From: Competibacter_A sp037045535
Lineage (GTDB): Bacteria > Pseudomonadota > Gammaproteobacteria > Competibacterales > Competibacteraceae
Length of the DNA: 64,000 bases
Assembly (NCBI GenBank): GCA_037045535.1
Contig: JBAOHI010000073.1
Span: forward strand, 186,001 to 250,000
Reading direction: 5' to 3'
Positions 18,662 through 27,582 of the stretch are shown one piece after another; within the stretch, counting starts at the first letter, position 1, and each line of letters begins with the position of its first letter. Under the pieces are notes generated by a model. It made no database searches and was not told the DNA's origin. It saw only the letters and a list, made by a program, of their open reading frames with translations. Both the position numbers and the translations under genes were made by a program.

Positions 18662-19162
18662 ATGCCGGTTGACAGCCAACAGCTCATGCTGATGCTCGAC
18701 GAGCTGGGCATCGCGACCACGACCGTTGAACATCCGCCGCTGCGAACCATCGAGGACAGCCGGCGTCTGCGCGGCAAGCTGGCGGGCGCTCATGCCAAGA
18801 ACCTATTTCTCAAGGACAAGAAGGGCGGATATTGGCTACTGGTGGCGCTGGAACAGACCCGAATCGATTTGCGAGTCGCGGCGGGTCTGTTGCAAGCACC
18901 GCGTTTCTCCTTCGCCAGCGAGGCGGATCTCGACCAGCTACTCGGCATCGCTCCCGGTGCGGTTTCTCCCTTCGCGGTCATCAACGACACCCAGGCTTGT
19001 GTACAGGTGGTTTTCGAGCAGGGCGTACTCGATTCCGACCGCATCAACTGCCATCCGCTCCGTAACGACCGCACGACCACGATTGCGACCGTCGATCTAC
19101 TGCGGTTTCTCGAACGGGTCGGGCATTCTCCGCGCGTTATCCAAATCATTTCGGATGATTGA
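18662..19162 (+). CDS. YbaK/ProX-type aminoacyl-tRNA editing domain protein
   Basis: 166 residues forming one YbaK/EbsC domain. Conserved elements: 'HPPLRTIEDSRRLRGKLAGA', 'AKNLFLKDKKGGYWLL', the lysine 'KNLFLKDKK' core, 'GAVSPFAVINDT' and the end 'LLRFLERVGHSPRVI'. This matches the free-standing prolyl-tRNA deacylases (ProXp-ala/PrdX), which hydrolyse Ala mischarged on tRNA-Pro in the cytoplasm. It begins 39 bp after sufT and may be read from the suf promoter, though its role is unrelated. Confidence 0.88.
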   Translation: MPVDSQQLMLMLDELGIATTTVEHPPLRTIEDSRRLRGKLAGAHAKNLFLKDKKGGYWLLVALEQTRIDLRVAAGLLQAPRFSFASEADLDQLLGIAPGAVSPFAVINDTQACVQVVFEQGVLDSDRINCHPLRNDRTTTIATVDLLRFLERVGHSPRVIQIISDD

Positions 19163-19205
19163 TAGCCCGGAGGCGTCTGCTTCCACCGGCACGAGCATCG
19201 ACAAC

Positions 19206-21167
19206 TCAAGGACGATGCCAACGCAAAGCCATCAAGGTGATGTCATCGCTTTGCGGACAACCCGCCACGAAGCCCCCGATTTCGGCCATGACCTGATCGA
19301 CGATTTCGCGGGCGGATGCTTCGTGATCTAGCGGAACCAGCGCCTCGCCCAAACGCGCCACCGTAAAAGCCTCGTTGTCGGCGTTCATCGCCTCGCTCAC
19401 GCCGTCGGTATAGATCAGCAAACCCTCGCCGTCCGCCAAATGAATCGGTTCTTCTTCCCGATAAACGGCATCGGCTAAAAAGCCCAATGCCACCCCGCCC
19501 CGCTTTTCGACCCATTCCGGCGGACCCTCTCGCCGCAACACCCAGGGCCGTTCGTGACCCCCATCGCAGAAGACGAACTCACCGCTATGCAAATCCAGAA
19601 TGCCGGCGATCACGGTAACGAACATGCTTTCCGGATTGTTCTCGCACAACGCGGCATTGACCCGTTCCACGATACGGCTGATCGATGAAGAATCACGGCG
19701 CGCCTCCACGGCAAACAGCGTCTTGGTGACCGCCATGAACAAGGCAGCCGGCACGCCTTTGTCCGACACGTCCCCGACCAAGACGAACAGACGCTGCTCG
19801 TCGAGCAGAAAGAAATCGAACAGATCGCCGCCCACCGCCTTGGCCGGCTCCAGCACCGCATACAGATCGCACTCCGCATGGCCGGGCAACGCAAAGACAT
19901 GGGGCAACATGCCCATCTGGATATCCCGCGCCGCCGATAGCTCACCTTCGATCCGCTCCTTGGCGGCGGTGGTTTCCTTGAGTTCGGCGATATGGGTTTC
20001 GAGCTGGACCACCATCGAGGACAAGGCACCGCCCAGATAGCCGACTTCGTCGGCTCGGTTCCGGGATACGTTCAGTAGCTCCCCACGCATTTCCGGATCG
20101 GCTCGAAAATCGCGCTCCACCAAACGGTTGGTCTGTACGGTCAACCGAGCCAGCGGCCCGACGATGCGGTTGAGAAAAGGCAGCGCCAGGGCCATGCTCG
20201 TCAGCAGCAACAACCCAATCAGCCCACCGCCGACCAGCAGCAGGGTATTGAATTCCGTCCGCATGTTCACTGGCAGGCTCATCAGGGCGGCGCCGTCGGG
20301 CAAGCCGTCCGCGCCGAAAATGGGCGCGGCGACATACAGCAGCGCCTGGCCCAACAGCACTTGGTGAAACCCGCCATTCCGAAGATAGGAGGCGGGCGCG
20401 CTGCTGCCGACGACCTGCTCGACGATAGCGCGTTCGTCGGCGGCCAGCTCGGCCGGATCGCCGTCGTCACGAGTGGACGTAACCGCTACTGGTTTCAGGG
20501 TCTCGTCGAAAACCCAGATAGTGTTGATTGTCGCCGCCGCCATGACCGTCTCCGTCAGCCGCTTCAAGCCGATCCGACCGATGATTCGATCGATACGGTC
20601 GGGTCGGCGGGCGATCAAAGCCATGCCGTCTCGATCCGGCATGGCAACACCGCCGTAGTAAAACTCGCGGCCGTCCAGGTCGCGGCGCTGGAGATTGGTG
20701 AAGACGCTGAACTTGCGTCCTTCCAGCAAGGGTCGGAAGATCGGCCGCAACGTCAATCCGGAATCGACGCCGACGGTCGCGCTCACGTCGTCGAGCGACC
20801 AGAAAACGGGCGTACCGGTGGCGTCCGTCACCCAGATCTCGGGAATGCCGTTGTTGGCCGCGATACCGCGCAGGGCTCGGTTGATTTCCGTCGCGGACGC
20901 CTTGCGCTGTCGCGCGATCCGAGTTAGATGCGCGACGATGTCGGCCTGGGCTCGCACGTCGTTGCCGACGATCTCGCGGATGGCTTCCGGCACTTGCTGG
21001 ATCAAGCCGATGGATTGGGCAAGCAGTTGGGCGACCAGCGTTCCGTCCCGCTCGGTTCGCTCCAGAACGGAGCGCCAGGACAGGTAGGCAAACACGCTGG
21101 CGGCGGTTGGGATGCCGATGACGATGATCAGGGTGACCAACAGGAACAGCCGGCGGCGCAGCGTCAT
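19206..21167 (-). CDS. Membrane-bound SpoIIE-type serine phosphatase with periplasmic sensor
   Basis: 653 residues. A first membrane helix (about 8-30), a periplasmic sensor region to about 300 with a PAS-like 'IPEIWVTDATGTPVFWS' block, a second helix (about 306-330, LLLVGGGLIGLLLLTS), a HAMP-like segment and a coiled linker ('IAELKETTAAKERIEGEL'). A PP2C-type SpoIIE domain follows from 415 with metal-binding acids in 'AVGGDLFDFF', 'LVGDVSDKGVPAALFM', 'IYTDGVSEAMN' and 'CPQSDDITLMA'. Such proteins dephosphorylate anti-sigma antagonists or similar partners. Last gene of a six-gene minus-strand cluster, 10 bp after a solute-binding protein; no STAS or anti-sigma partner is visible here. Confidence 0.9.
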   Translation of the reverse strand: MTLRRRLFLLVTLIIVIGIPTAASVFAYLSWRSVLERTERDGTLVAQLLAQSIGLIQQVPEAIREIVGNDVRAQADIVAHLTRIARQRKASATEINRALRGIAANNGIPEIWVTDATGTPVFWSLDDVSATVGVDSGLTLRPIFRPLLEGRKFSVFTNLQRRDLDGREFYYGGVAMPDRDGMALIARRPDRIDRIIGRIGLKRLTETVMAAATINTIWVFDETLKPVAVTSTRDDGDPAELAADERAIVEQVVGSSAPASYLRNGGFHQVLLGQALLYVAAPIFGADGLPDGAALMSLPVNMRTEFNTLLLVGGGLIGLLLLTSMALALPFLNRIVGPLARLTVQTNRLVERDFRADPEMRGELLNVSRNRADEVGYLGGALSSMVVQLETHIAELKETTAAKERIEGELSAARDIQMGMLPHVFALPGHAECDLYAVLEPAKAVGGDLFDFFLLDEQRLFVLVGDVSDKGVPAALFMAVTKTLFAVEARRDSSSISRIVERVNAALCENNPESMFVTVIAGILDLHSGEFVFCDGGHERPWVLRREGPPEWVEKRGGVALGFLADAVYREEEPIHLADGEGLLIYTDGVSEAMNADNEAFTVARLGEALVPLDHEASAREIVDQVMAEIGGFVAGCPQSDDITLMALRWHRP

Positions 21168-21177
21168 GGCCTCGGCC

Positions 21178-22110
21178 CTACTTGAGCCAGATCAGCGAGG
21201 CGGCCAGCCGCTGGGCAATGGTGTAGTCGAGCGGGAAGTAGATCGCGCCGCGCGGCCCGAACCAGCGCTCGTAAATCTCGATGTAGGAACCCCGATACTC
21301 GTCCACGCCGTCGAGGAGGTCGGCCAGCGCCCGGTTGACGAAAGCCCGCCACGCGGAATCGTTTAAAGGCAGGACGCATGCCATGGCTTCGTAGGACAAG
21401 TCGTCGGTGCGCGGCAGCAGGACGACCTTGCTTTTGAGCGGGCTTTTCTCGACTTTAGCGCGCAGCACGACGCCGATATTGGACAGAGCGTCGATCTCCC
21501 CTCGCTCGAATTGGGCAAAGCCAATATCCATATCGGGCACTTCGACCGTCGCCGCGTCAGGCAGATACTCGGCAAGGATACCGGCGGTCGTCGTGCCGGC
21601 AACGACGCCGATGCGTTTACCGCGCAGATCTTCGAGCCGCTTGGCGGTAGTGCGTCGGGCCAGGATGCGGGTGCCGTTGCCGAAGAATGGAATCGAGAAA
21701 TCCACCTGTTTCTGCCGTTCCCAAGTGGGCGTGGTGATGCCGCATTCGATATCGATGGCACCGCTAGCCACCTGCTCCAGGCGGCTGCTGGCCGTGGTTT
21801 CGTGCAACTTCATCGCGATCCGGCGACCGAAGCGCTGCTCCAGTCGCTGGTGGATTTCGCCGAGCAGATCGACCGAAAATCCGACCAGTCGTTCTTTTTT
21901 GCCCTTTTTTTCTCGGTAGGCAAACGGCAGGGCGTCGGCGCGGGTTCCCGCGTTGAAAACCCCGGTACTCTCGATACGGTCGAGCACACCCTCCGTCCAC
22001 CCTGTTCCGGGTGCGGCCAGTGCCAGCAGCGCGACCGTGATCACGCTCGACCAGCGGCGGCTACGGAAAATCGCGACGATCTGTTTCAAGGTCTTCTCCC
22101 CGTTCGCCAT
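21178..22110 (-). CDS. Family 3 solute-binding protein (amino-acid type), SBP1
   Basis: 310 residues. Signal sequence with hydrophobic core 'VITVALLALAAPGTG', then a type II periplasmic binding fold: 'GVLDRIESTGVFNAGTRADA', 'GFSVDLLGEIHQRLEQRFG', 'IDIECGITTPTWERQKQVDFS' (GltI-like). In this family the pocket binds an acidic or polar amino acid. The start at 22110 overlaps the end of the permease-like gene by 50 bp. It precedes the SpoIIE phosphatase by 10 bp, which suggests that ligand binding may feed signalling as much as uptake. Confidence 0.88.
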   Translation of the reverse strand: MANGEKTLKQIVAIFRSRRWSSVITVALLALAAPGTGWTEGVLDRIESTGVFNAGTRADALPFAYREKKGKKERLVGFSVDLLGEIHQRLEQRFGRRIAMKLHETTASSRLEQVASGAIDIECGITTPTWERQKQVDFSIPFFGNGTRILARRTTAKRLEDLRGKRIGVVAGTTTAGILAEYLPDAATVEVPDMDIGFAQFERGEIDALSNIGVVLRAKVEKSPLKSKVVLLPRTDDLSYEAMACVLPLNDSAWRAFVNRALADLLDGVDEYRGSYIEIYERWFGPRGAIYFPLDYTIAQRLAASLIWLK

Positions 22111-22756
22111 CCTTTTTCGCTCTTGTACCGACGCGCGCCCGCAGACGGTTTTTCACTCGCCCCATCGCCCAGTTGACCGGAAAACAAAACAGCAGGAAAT
22201 AACCGATAGCGTAAGCGTAGACCCACAGCATCGTCTCATCCCCGCCCACCGCCGCGATTACCACGTTGCAGCGCGACACGATCTCGCTCACCCCAATGAC
22301 CGAGGCGGTGCTCGACGCCATGACGATGATCACCAGATACATCGTCCAGCTCGGCACGAACAGCAGCGCGGCCGCATGATCATGATTCCGCCAGTGCCGC
22401 CAAGCCACGAACAGGTTGTCGGAGACGAATCCGATTACCGCCACCGACAGCGCCAACGCCGCCTTGAGCCAAGCGGGAAAGGGGTGAATCTGACCCAAAA
22501 TCTCGAATTCCGCCGGAATCAGAAAGGCCAGGTAGAACAGAAAGACGAAGGTGGGCACATTGCGCGTCAGTTCAGTGGCAACCAGCCCAACGCGAATCAA
22601 CGATTTCCGTTCGGACAGCCGCAGCCGCGCCAGCACCGCGCCCAGCATGGTGCCGATGACCATGGCGACCAGCGAGATCAGGATGTTCCAGGCAAAGCCT
22701 TCCGCCAGAAACGGGGTCCACGTCAGCCACATCCCGACGATTTCAGGGAAGGTCAT
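22061..22756 (-). CDS. Amino-acid ABC permease-like membrane protein without evident EAA loop
   Basis: Start at ATG 22756, inside the end of the upstream permease gene (14-bp overlap); a longer version from 22786 is possible. 231 residues, about five helices of the HisM/GltK type ('FAWNILISLVAMVIGTMLGA', 'LTRNVPTFVFLFYLAFL', 'STASVIGVSEIVSRC'). By eye, residues 112-150 lack the cytoplasmic EAA coupling motif and the LPQA sequence, and the stretch is roughly 18 residues shorter than in ordinary GltK-like permeases. That loop normally docks the ATPase. No ATPase gene is present in the cluster. Confidence 0.82.
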   Translation of the reverse strand: MTFPEIVGMWLTWTPFLAEGFAWNILISLVAMVIGTMLGAVLARLRLSERKSLIRVGLVATELTRNVPTFVFLFYLAFLIPAEFEILGQIHPFPAWLKAALALSVAVIGFVSDNLFVAWRHWRNHDHAAALLFVPSWTMYLVIIVMASSTASVIGVSEIVSRCNVVIAAVGGDETMLWVYAYAIGYFLLFCFPVNWAMGRVKNRLRARVGTRAKKDGERGEDLETDRRDFP

Positions 22757-23441
22757 GCGGGAACAGCCTGCGCTCGAAGTAGCCAAACAGTTGGACCACG
22801 CCCATCACCAGCAGGAAATACACGATCAGCAGCACGTTCATCATGACCGCCGCATTCCCTTGTTCGGCGACGATGGCGGTGGAAGCGGAGATCAGTTCCG
22901 GCACGGCGATGGCGCTGGCCATGCCGGTGGCTTTCACCACATTGACCAGCGAGGCAACCACGGCGGCGGAGGCAAGACGCAAGGCTTGTGGTAGGGTACG
23001 CCAACTTAGCGAAAAGCCCGATTCCCGATCCTTGAGAATCGCGCACGCTTCGAGCAAAGCGAACACGATGGCGCATCCCGTGTAGACCGACAGGCAGAGG
23101 ATGGCGATGACGGAACCGTCGAAGGTCCAACCGAAACGGCTGACCACGATGTGGCCGAGACCGAAAAACACCAAGTAGATCAGCAATAGAGGTGGCGTCA
23201 TCCGGCCCAGGGCGGCCGTCAGCCGCACCAGACCACCGACCCAGGGAACGCCCGATTCGGCCACCAGCGCCCCCAGGCAACCCAAGAGCAAGCTGCCGAT
23301 GATGGAGCCCGCCATCAGCCGCAACGTCATCCCAATGCCGGACAGAAACAGGTTGCGATCATAGGCATCGTAGAAGAGCGTCAGAGTCGAATCCGGTCCG
23401 TTCCTTGACCAACAGGCCGATCCGGTGCAGGCCGCCGACAT
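22743..23441 (-). CDS. Amino-acid ABC permease-like membrane protein
   Basis: 232 residues from ATG 23441, which overlaps the preceding gene by 83 bp; an internal start cannot be excluded. HisQ/GltJ-type permease with 'GMTLRLMAGSIIGSLLLGCL', 'LGRMTPPLLLIYLVFFGLG' and C-terminal 'MASAIAVPELISAS'. The coupling loop is partly kept: EAC at 131-133 in place of EAA and LPQALR at 150-155, but the usual loop glycine is a lysine. Probably forms a heterodimer with the 22061 product. Confidence 0.82.
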   Translation of the reverse strand: MSAACTGSACWSRNGPDSTLTLFYDAYDRNLFLSGIGMTLRLMAGSIIGSLLLGCLGALVAESGVPWVGGLVRLTAALGRMTPPLLLIYLVFFGLGHIVVSRFGWTFDGSVIAILCLSVYTGCAIVFALLEACAILKDRESGFSLSWRTLPQALRLASAAVVASLVNVVKATGMASAIAVPELISASTAIVAEQGNAAVMMNVLLIVYFLLVMGVVQLFGYFERRLFPHDLP

Positions 23442-24348
23442 CGGTGGAGGTCAACAGCAGCTTGTTGCGGCACTCGGCCGGCCAGCCGCCATCGGCCAGG
23501 CGGACGCAAACCGGCGTACCGTTGGGACGGACTCGACTCCAAAGTTCGTGCAGGTCGGCCAGAAACTGGCTTGGTTCAATGCCCCAACGCCGCTCGGTGG
23601 CGATCAGCCAACCGCTCCGGTGCCAGTCGGCGACGGCATCGGAAATGGCGCGTTCGAGCCGGAGCCCACGCTCCGAGGCGGCGATAGCTATCGCCCAAGG
23701 TGAAACCATCATGGAAGGCAGCGGCGTTTGGTAACTCGCCCACTCCGGATCGCTCAGGACCCCGACGATGCCGGTATCATCGTAAAGCCAGGCGACGCAG
23801 CGCCCATCCCGCAAGGCCAACCGAGTATCGCGCGTGCCGTTGAAAACTTGCAGATCGAGCAGAAAGCGCTCGGCCATCGGTCGATTGAAGTAGGCGCCTT
23901 GGGTAGCACACACTTTTTTACCGCGCAGATCGGCCCAGCTCGACAGTCGGGCCTGAGGCGGCGCCACGACCGCTGCACCGCTGGCGTAGTAACTCGGTTC
24001 GATGAGCGTGGCGATTTGCCGGCGCTGTGGCGTATCGCCCAAGGTGGCGATCACGACATCGACAGCGCCTTCCTCCAGCTTTTGCAGCCGGTTGGTGGAG
24101 GTGACGGCGACCAATCGCAGGTCAAAACCGAGGCGATTTGCCAGCGCGGCGGCGAGATCGGCTTCGAAACCGATCAACCGGCCATCGGCATCCAGCATCC
24201 CGAACGGGGGATAGTCGGACTTGACGCCGACGATCAAAGTGCCGCGCTTCTGGATCACGTCGAGACGGTCGGCCAGTGCCTCTCGGCCGGACAGGACAGT
24301 GATCAACGCCAGGATGCAGACGGTGCGAAAGATCGAGTCGCCGCTCAT
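23359..24348 (-). CDS. Family 3 solute-binding protein, SBP2
   Basis: 329 residues. Signal peptide 'TVCILALITVLSGREALA', then 'DVIQKRGTLIVGVKSDYPPFG', 'GFEADLAAALANRLG', 'VDVVIATLGDTPQRRQIA' and 'DLRGKKVCATQGAYFNRPM', all standard for periplasmic amino-acid binding proteins. Distinct from SBP1 in sequence, so the cluster carries two different receptors. The extra C-terminal tail of about 60 residues (from 'HELWSRVRPNG') is not part of the core fold. Its ATG overlaps the stop of the methyltransferase by 4 bp. Confidence 0.87.
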   Translation of the reverse strand: MSGDSIFRTVCILALITVLSGREALADRLDVIQKRGTLIVGVKSDYPPFGMLDADGRLIGFEADLAAALANRLGFDLRLVAVTSTNRLQKLEEGAVDVVIATLGDTPQRRQIATLIEPSYYASGAAVVAPPQARLSSWADLRGKKVCATQGAYFNRPMAERFLLDLQVFNGTRDTRLALRDGRCVAWLYDDTGIVGVLSDPEWASYQTPLPSMMVSPWAIAIAASERGLRLERAISDAVADWHRSGWLIATERRWGIEPSQFLADLHELWSRVRPNGTPVCVRLADGGWPAECRNKLLLTSTDVGGLHRIGLLVKERTGFDSDALLRCL

Positions 24349-25325
24349 CCCGACGGCCTATCTCGGCGACCGTCATCCGCAGCGCAGGGAGTGTTCGTCA
24401 CTCGGCTTGCTAGCTCGGGCGCCGCTTCGGCCACGGCGAGAAACCCGTAGGCGCAACGCAACGGCAAGACAGCGGTCAGGATGCGGTCGATCCAGCGCAA
24501 CGGGATCGACCGGACGACGACGCTTTCCGGTAAAACGCTCTCCGCATGCAGCTGGATCGGGCGGAATCCGCCTTGTTCCAGCTCCAGCACAAACTCCGCC
24601 AGCGCATACAAGTGGTAGTACATTTTGACCGCCCCATCGCCGGTCGCCCGCTCGTAAAGAACATCGCCTGGTTCCAGTCGGCCCTCTCGCACGAGACGCC
24701 GTACCGTGATTTGCCGTTCGAGAAAGCGGCGTGCGGCATTGGGCACCGTCACCACGAGCCGGCCTCCAGGTCGCAGCAGATTCCGAACCGTCGCCAGCGT
24801 TTTCTGGCGTAGCGCGTGCGAGAAGATGTGACCCAGTACCCCGAACATCATGATGGCCAAATCGAAGCCGCCCTCGCCAATCGCGTCGGCCAAGACCGAC
24901 GGATCGCCATATACCGGCTGCAATCGACCCGTCCGGACGTGTTCGGCGCATCGCGACGACAGCTCGTCGATCGCTTCTCGACTGATGTCGCAAGCAACGA
25001 TCTTCGCATCCGTCCGCTCCAACAACGGGGCGGCATAACGACCGTTACCGCACCCCAGATCGAGCACGCGGGTCCTGCCTTGGCGTATTTCGCGAATCAC
25101 GACTCCGAGGCTCGACGGATTGGGCCCCGGATATCGCTGGTCGTATAGCTGGCTGGCAAAGTATCGATCATAGTTGTGCGCGATATCGCTGACCGGATCA
25201 ATCGAGTTTTCCTGGGCGATGGCTTGAGCAGCCTTTAGCATCACCGATGAACTCATCATTTTCGTGCCTATTGATCGAAAATATTGGCTTGACTCATCCG
25301 TAACTTGGCATTTTGTTAGTTCCAT
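24345..25325 (-). CDS. Class I SAM-dependent methyltransferase
   Basis: Up to 326 residues; the start could instead be ATG 25259. Rossmann motif I 'VLDLGCGNGRYAAPLLE', acidic end of strand 2 'IVACDISREAIDEL', motif for strand 4 'FDLAIMMFGVLGHI' and post-motif 'NLLRPGGRLVVTVPNA' are clear. Substrate unknown; the layout resembles small-molecule or ubiquinone/malonyl-ACP-type methyltransferases. First gene of the minus-strand cluster and translationally coupled (ATGA) to SBP2, which is an unusual partner for a transport-like operon. Confidence 0.85.
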   Translation of the reverse strand: MELTKCQVTDESSQYFRSIGTKMMSSSVMLKAAQAIAQENSIDPVSDIAHNYDRYFASQLYDQRYPGPNPSSLGVVIREIRQGRTRVLDLGCGNGRYAAPLLERTDAKIVACDISREAIDELSSRCAEHVRTGRLQPVYGDPSVLADAIGEGGFDLAIMMFGVLGHIFSHALRQKTLATVRNLLRPGGRLVVTVPNAARRFLERQITVRRLVREGRLEPGDVLYERATGDGAVKMYYHLYALAEFVLELEQGGFRPIQLHAESVLPESVVVRSIPLRWIDRILTAVLPLRCAYGFLAVAEAAPELASRVTNTPCAADDGRRDRPSG

Positions 25326-25427
25326 GCCCGATGTAAATTTTACATAATTGATTATTGTCGATTATCAATAATATAGTATAAAGTAAACAGCAAAAATAAT
25401 GCCAAAAACGACAATTAAAGACGCATG

Positions 25428-26279
25428 CTATCGTTTGACGACCAGATAGACACCTCCCACCGCCAGCACCATGCCGGCTAGGGAGATGAGAGGAAACGTC
25501 TCGCCAAATACCACCCACGCGATCAACGCAGTGCTCAAGGGCACCAAATAAAACAGACTGGCGACATTGACCGCGCTGCCGCTATGAATCAGCAGATTCA
25601 GCAGGCTAATCGCACCGATAGACAGCACCAGCACCAACCAGCCGAGCGCGAACACAAACTGACCGGTCCAGACGATCCGAAATTCTGTGAACAAGGCAAT
25701 CGCAATAGCCGTAACGACGGCGCTGGGAATGAACTGGATAACCGAACCGGTACGCAGCTCGAATCCAGCGCAAAATCGCTTCTGATACAGCGTACCGACA
25801 GTGATTCCTAACAAGGCGGCTAAAGCCGGGACCAGCATCGGGCCGAGTTCGGCAGTGATGCCAAATTTGCCGGATACGACCAGTGCCACTCCAAGGAAAC
25901 CCAGCGCCAGCCCGAGCCATTGACGCGCGCTCACCCGTTCGCCGAGTAACCAACCGGCACCGAGAGCGGTTAACAGTGGTTGCATGCCGACCACCAACGC
26001 CGCGATGCCAGCCGGCAAACCATGCTTAATGGATATAAACACACCTCCTAGATAAACAGCGTGGATTAACACGCCGGAAACGCCGATATGCAACCACTGG
26101 CGCAAATCCTTCGGCCATGGGGCACCACTTAGGAAAGAGATCGCCGCCATGAGGACAATGACGCACAAATAGCGCACTAGCAGAAAGGACAACGGCTCGG
26201 AATACGGCAAGCCAAGCCGCGCGCCGATAAAGCCAGTACTCCAGAGAAAAACAAACAACAACGGGTAGATACGTTTCAT
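25428..26279 (-). CDS. EamA/DMT-family inner-membrane transporter
   Basis: 283 residues from ATG 26279 (a TTG at 26300 would add seven residues). Ten membrane helices in two EamA halves: the first begins 'PLLFVFLWSTGFIGARLGL', with 'EPLSFLLVRYLCVIV', 'GLPAGIAALVVGMQPLLTALG' and 'GFLGVALVVSGK'; the second ends 'GETFPLISLAGMVLAVGGVY'. These proteins usually export metabolites or amino acids. Stands alone; 149 bp separate its start from serC, on the opposite strand. Confidence 0.88.
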   Translation of the reverse strand: MKRIYPLLFVFLWSTGFIGARLGLPYSEPLSFLLVRYLCVIVLMAAISFLSGAPWPKDLRQWLHIGVSGVLIHAVYLGGVFISIKHGLPAGIAALVVGMQPLLTALGAGWLLGERVSARQWLGLALGFLGVALVVSGKFGITAELGPMLVPALAALLGITVGTLYQKRFCAGFELRTGSVIQFIPSAVVTAIAIALFTEFRIVWTGQFVFALGWLVLVLSIGAISLLNLLIHSGSAVNVASLFYLVPLSTALIAWVVFGETFPLISLAGMVLAVGGVYLVVKR

Positions 26280-26428
26280 GAATGGTTCGTGTTTTTCCAA
26301 TGGCTGGTCGTTTTAGGCGATTGGCATGGCACCGTTCCTCCCGATGGAACCGCGTCAACCATTATCCGAAACGGGGTGTTTCTGTTACCATGCGCGGCAT
26401 TTCAGCGCAGTCATGAAGGAAGTCGAAA

Positions 26429-27508
26429 ATGCTACGCCCCTATAATTTTAGCGCGGGTCCCGCCATGCTGCCCGAGGCGGTTCTGGAACAGGCCAAGGCC
26501 GAAATGCTCGACTGGCACGGTTCTGGTATGTCGGTGATGGAAATGAGCCATCGCGGCAAGGAATTCGTCTCCATTGCCGAACAAGCCGAGGCCGATCTGC
26601 GCGAACTGCTCGCCGTTCCTGCCAACTACAAAGTATTGTTCCTGCAAGGTGGCGCCTCCAGCCAATTCGCGATGGTGCCGATGAACCTGCTGCGCGGCAA
26701 GACCAAGGCGGACTATCTGAACACCGGGCAGTGGTCTAAGAAAGCGATTTCCGAAGCCAAGAAATTCTGTCAGGTCAACGTGGTTGCCAGCTCCGAAGCG
26801 GTCAACTTCACCACCGTACCGGCGCGTGACACCTGGAAGTGCGATCCGGATGCCGCTTACCTGCATTACACACCGAATGAAACCATCGGCGGTGTCGAAA
26901 TGTACCAGGCTCCTGAAGTCGGGGTACCGCTGGCGGTGGACATGTCGTCCACTCTGTTGTCACGCCCGTTGGATGTGAGCAAGTTCGGCGTCATCTACGC
27001 TGGCGCGCAGAAGAACATCGGCCCCGCCGGCCTGACCATCGTCATCGTTCGCGAGGATTTGATGGGCCAGACCGTGGCCGGCACGCCGACCATGCTCGAC
27101 TACGCCGCGATGGCCAAGGAAGGGTCGATGTACAACACCCCACCGACCTATGCCTGGTACATTGCTGGGCTGGTGTTCCAGTGGTTGAAGGCGCAGGGCG
27201 GACTGGCGGCGATGGGAACGCGCAACCAAGCCAAGGCCGAGTTGCTGTACAAGGCCATCGACGAATCGGGTTTCTACAGGAACCCGGTCGATCCGGCCTA
27301 CCGGTCCTGGATGAACGTGCCGTTCATTCTGCCCGATGAGGCGCTGGACAAACCGTTCCTGGCCGAAGCCAAGAGCGCCGGTCTAGTGACCCTGGCCGGT
27401 CACCGCTCGGTCGGCGGAATGCGCGCCAGCATTTACAACGCCGTGCCGCTGGAAGGCGTCAAGGCGTTGGTGGACTTCATGGCCGATTTCCAGAAACGGC
27501 ACGGCTAG
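26429..27508 (+). CDS. serC: Phosphoserine aminotransferase
   Basis: 359 residues. Begins 'MLRPYNFSAGPAMLPEAVLEQ', the SerC hallmark; PLP lysine K195 in 'YAGAQKNIGPAGLT'; 'GHRSVGGMRASIYNA' near the C-terminus binds the phosphate of the substrate. It converts 3-phosphohydroxypyruvate and glutamate to phosphoserine in serine biosynthesis, and the pyridoxine pathway analogue. GGAAGTC ribosome-binding region upstream. Followed by a terminator-like hairpin and then serA. Confidence 0.97.
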   Translation: MLRPYNFSAGPAMLPEAVLEQAKAEMLDWHGSGMSVMEMSHRGKEFVSIAEQAEADLRELLAVPANYKVLFLQGGASSQFAMVPMNLLRGKTKADYLNTGQWSKKAISEAKKFCQVNVVASSEAVNFTTVPARDTWKCDPDAAYLHYTPNETIGGVEMYQAPEVGVPLAVDMSSTLLSRPLDVSKFGVIYAGAQKNIGPAGLTIVIVREDLMGQTVAGTPTMLDYAAMAKEGSMYNTPPTYAWYIAGLVFQWLKAQGGLAAMGTRNQAKAELLYKAIDESGFYRNPVDPAYRSWMNVPFILPDEALDKPFLAEAKSAGLVTLAGHRSVGGMRASIYNAVPLEGVKALVDFMADFQKRHG

Positions 27509-27529
27509 ACGATTTTCTTTGCGAACCCG

Positions 27530-27564
27530 CCCCGGACGCTTGCGTCCGGGGTGTTCTTTTTTTC
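27530..27564 (+). terminator. Hairpin with T-run between serC and serA
   Basis: Perfect inverted repeat CCCCGGACGC / GCGTCCGGGG (27530-27551) followed by TGTTC and a seven-T run. It could terminate or attenuate transcription between serC and serA. Confidence 0.8.
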
Positions 27565-27582
27565 GGTGAATGGTTTCCCGTT

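Noticed and set aside
22061..22786. Frameshift in the second permease as cause of the missing EAA loop
   Set aside because: The frame is continuous through both sides of the gap and I found no better reading in other frames, though read data would settle it.
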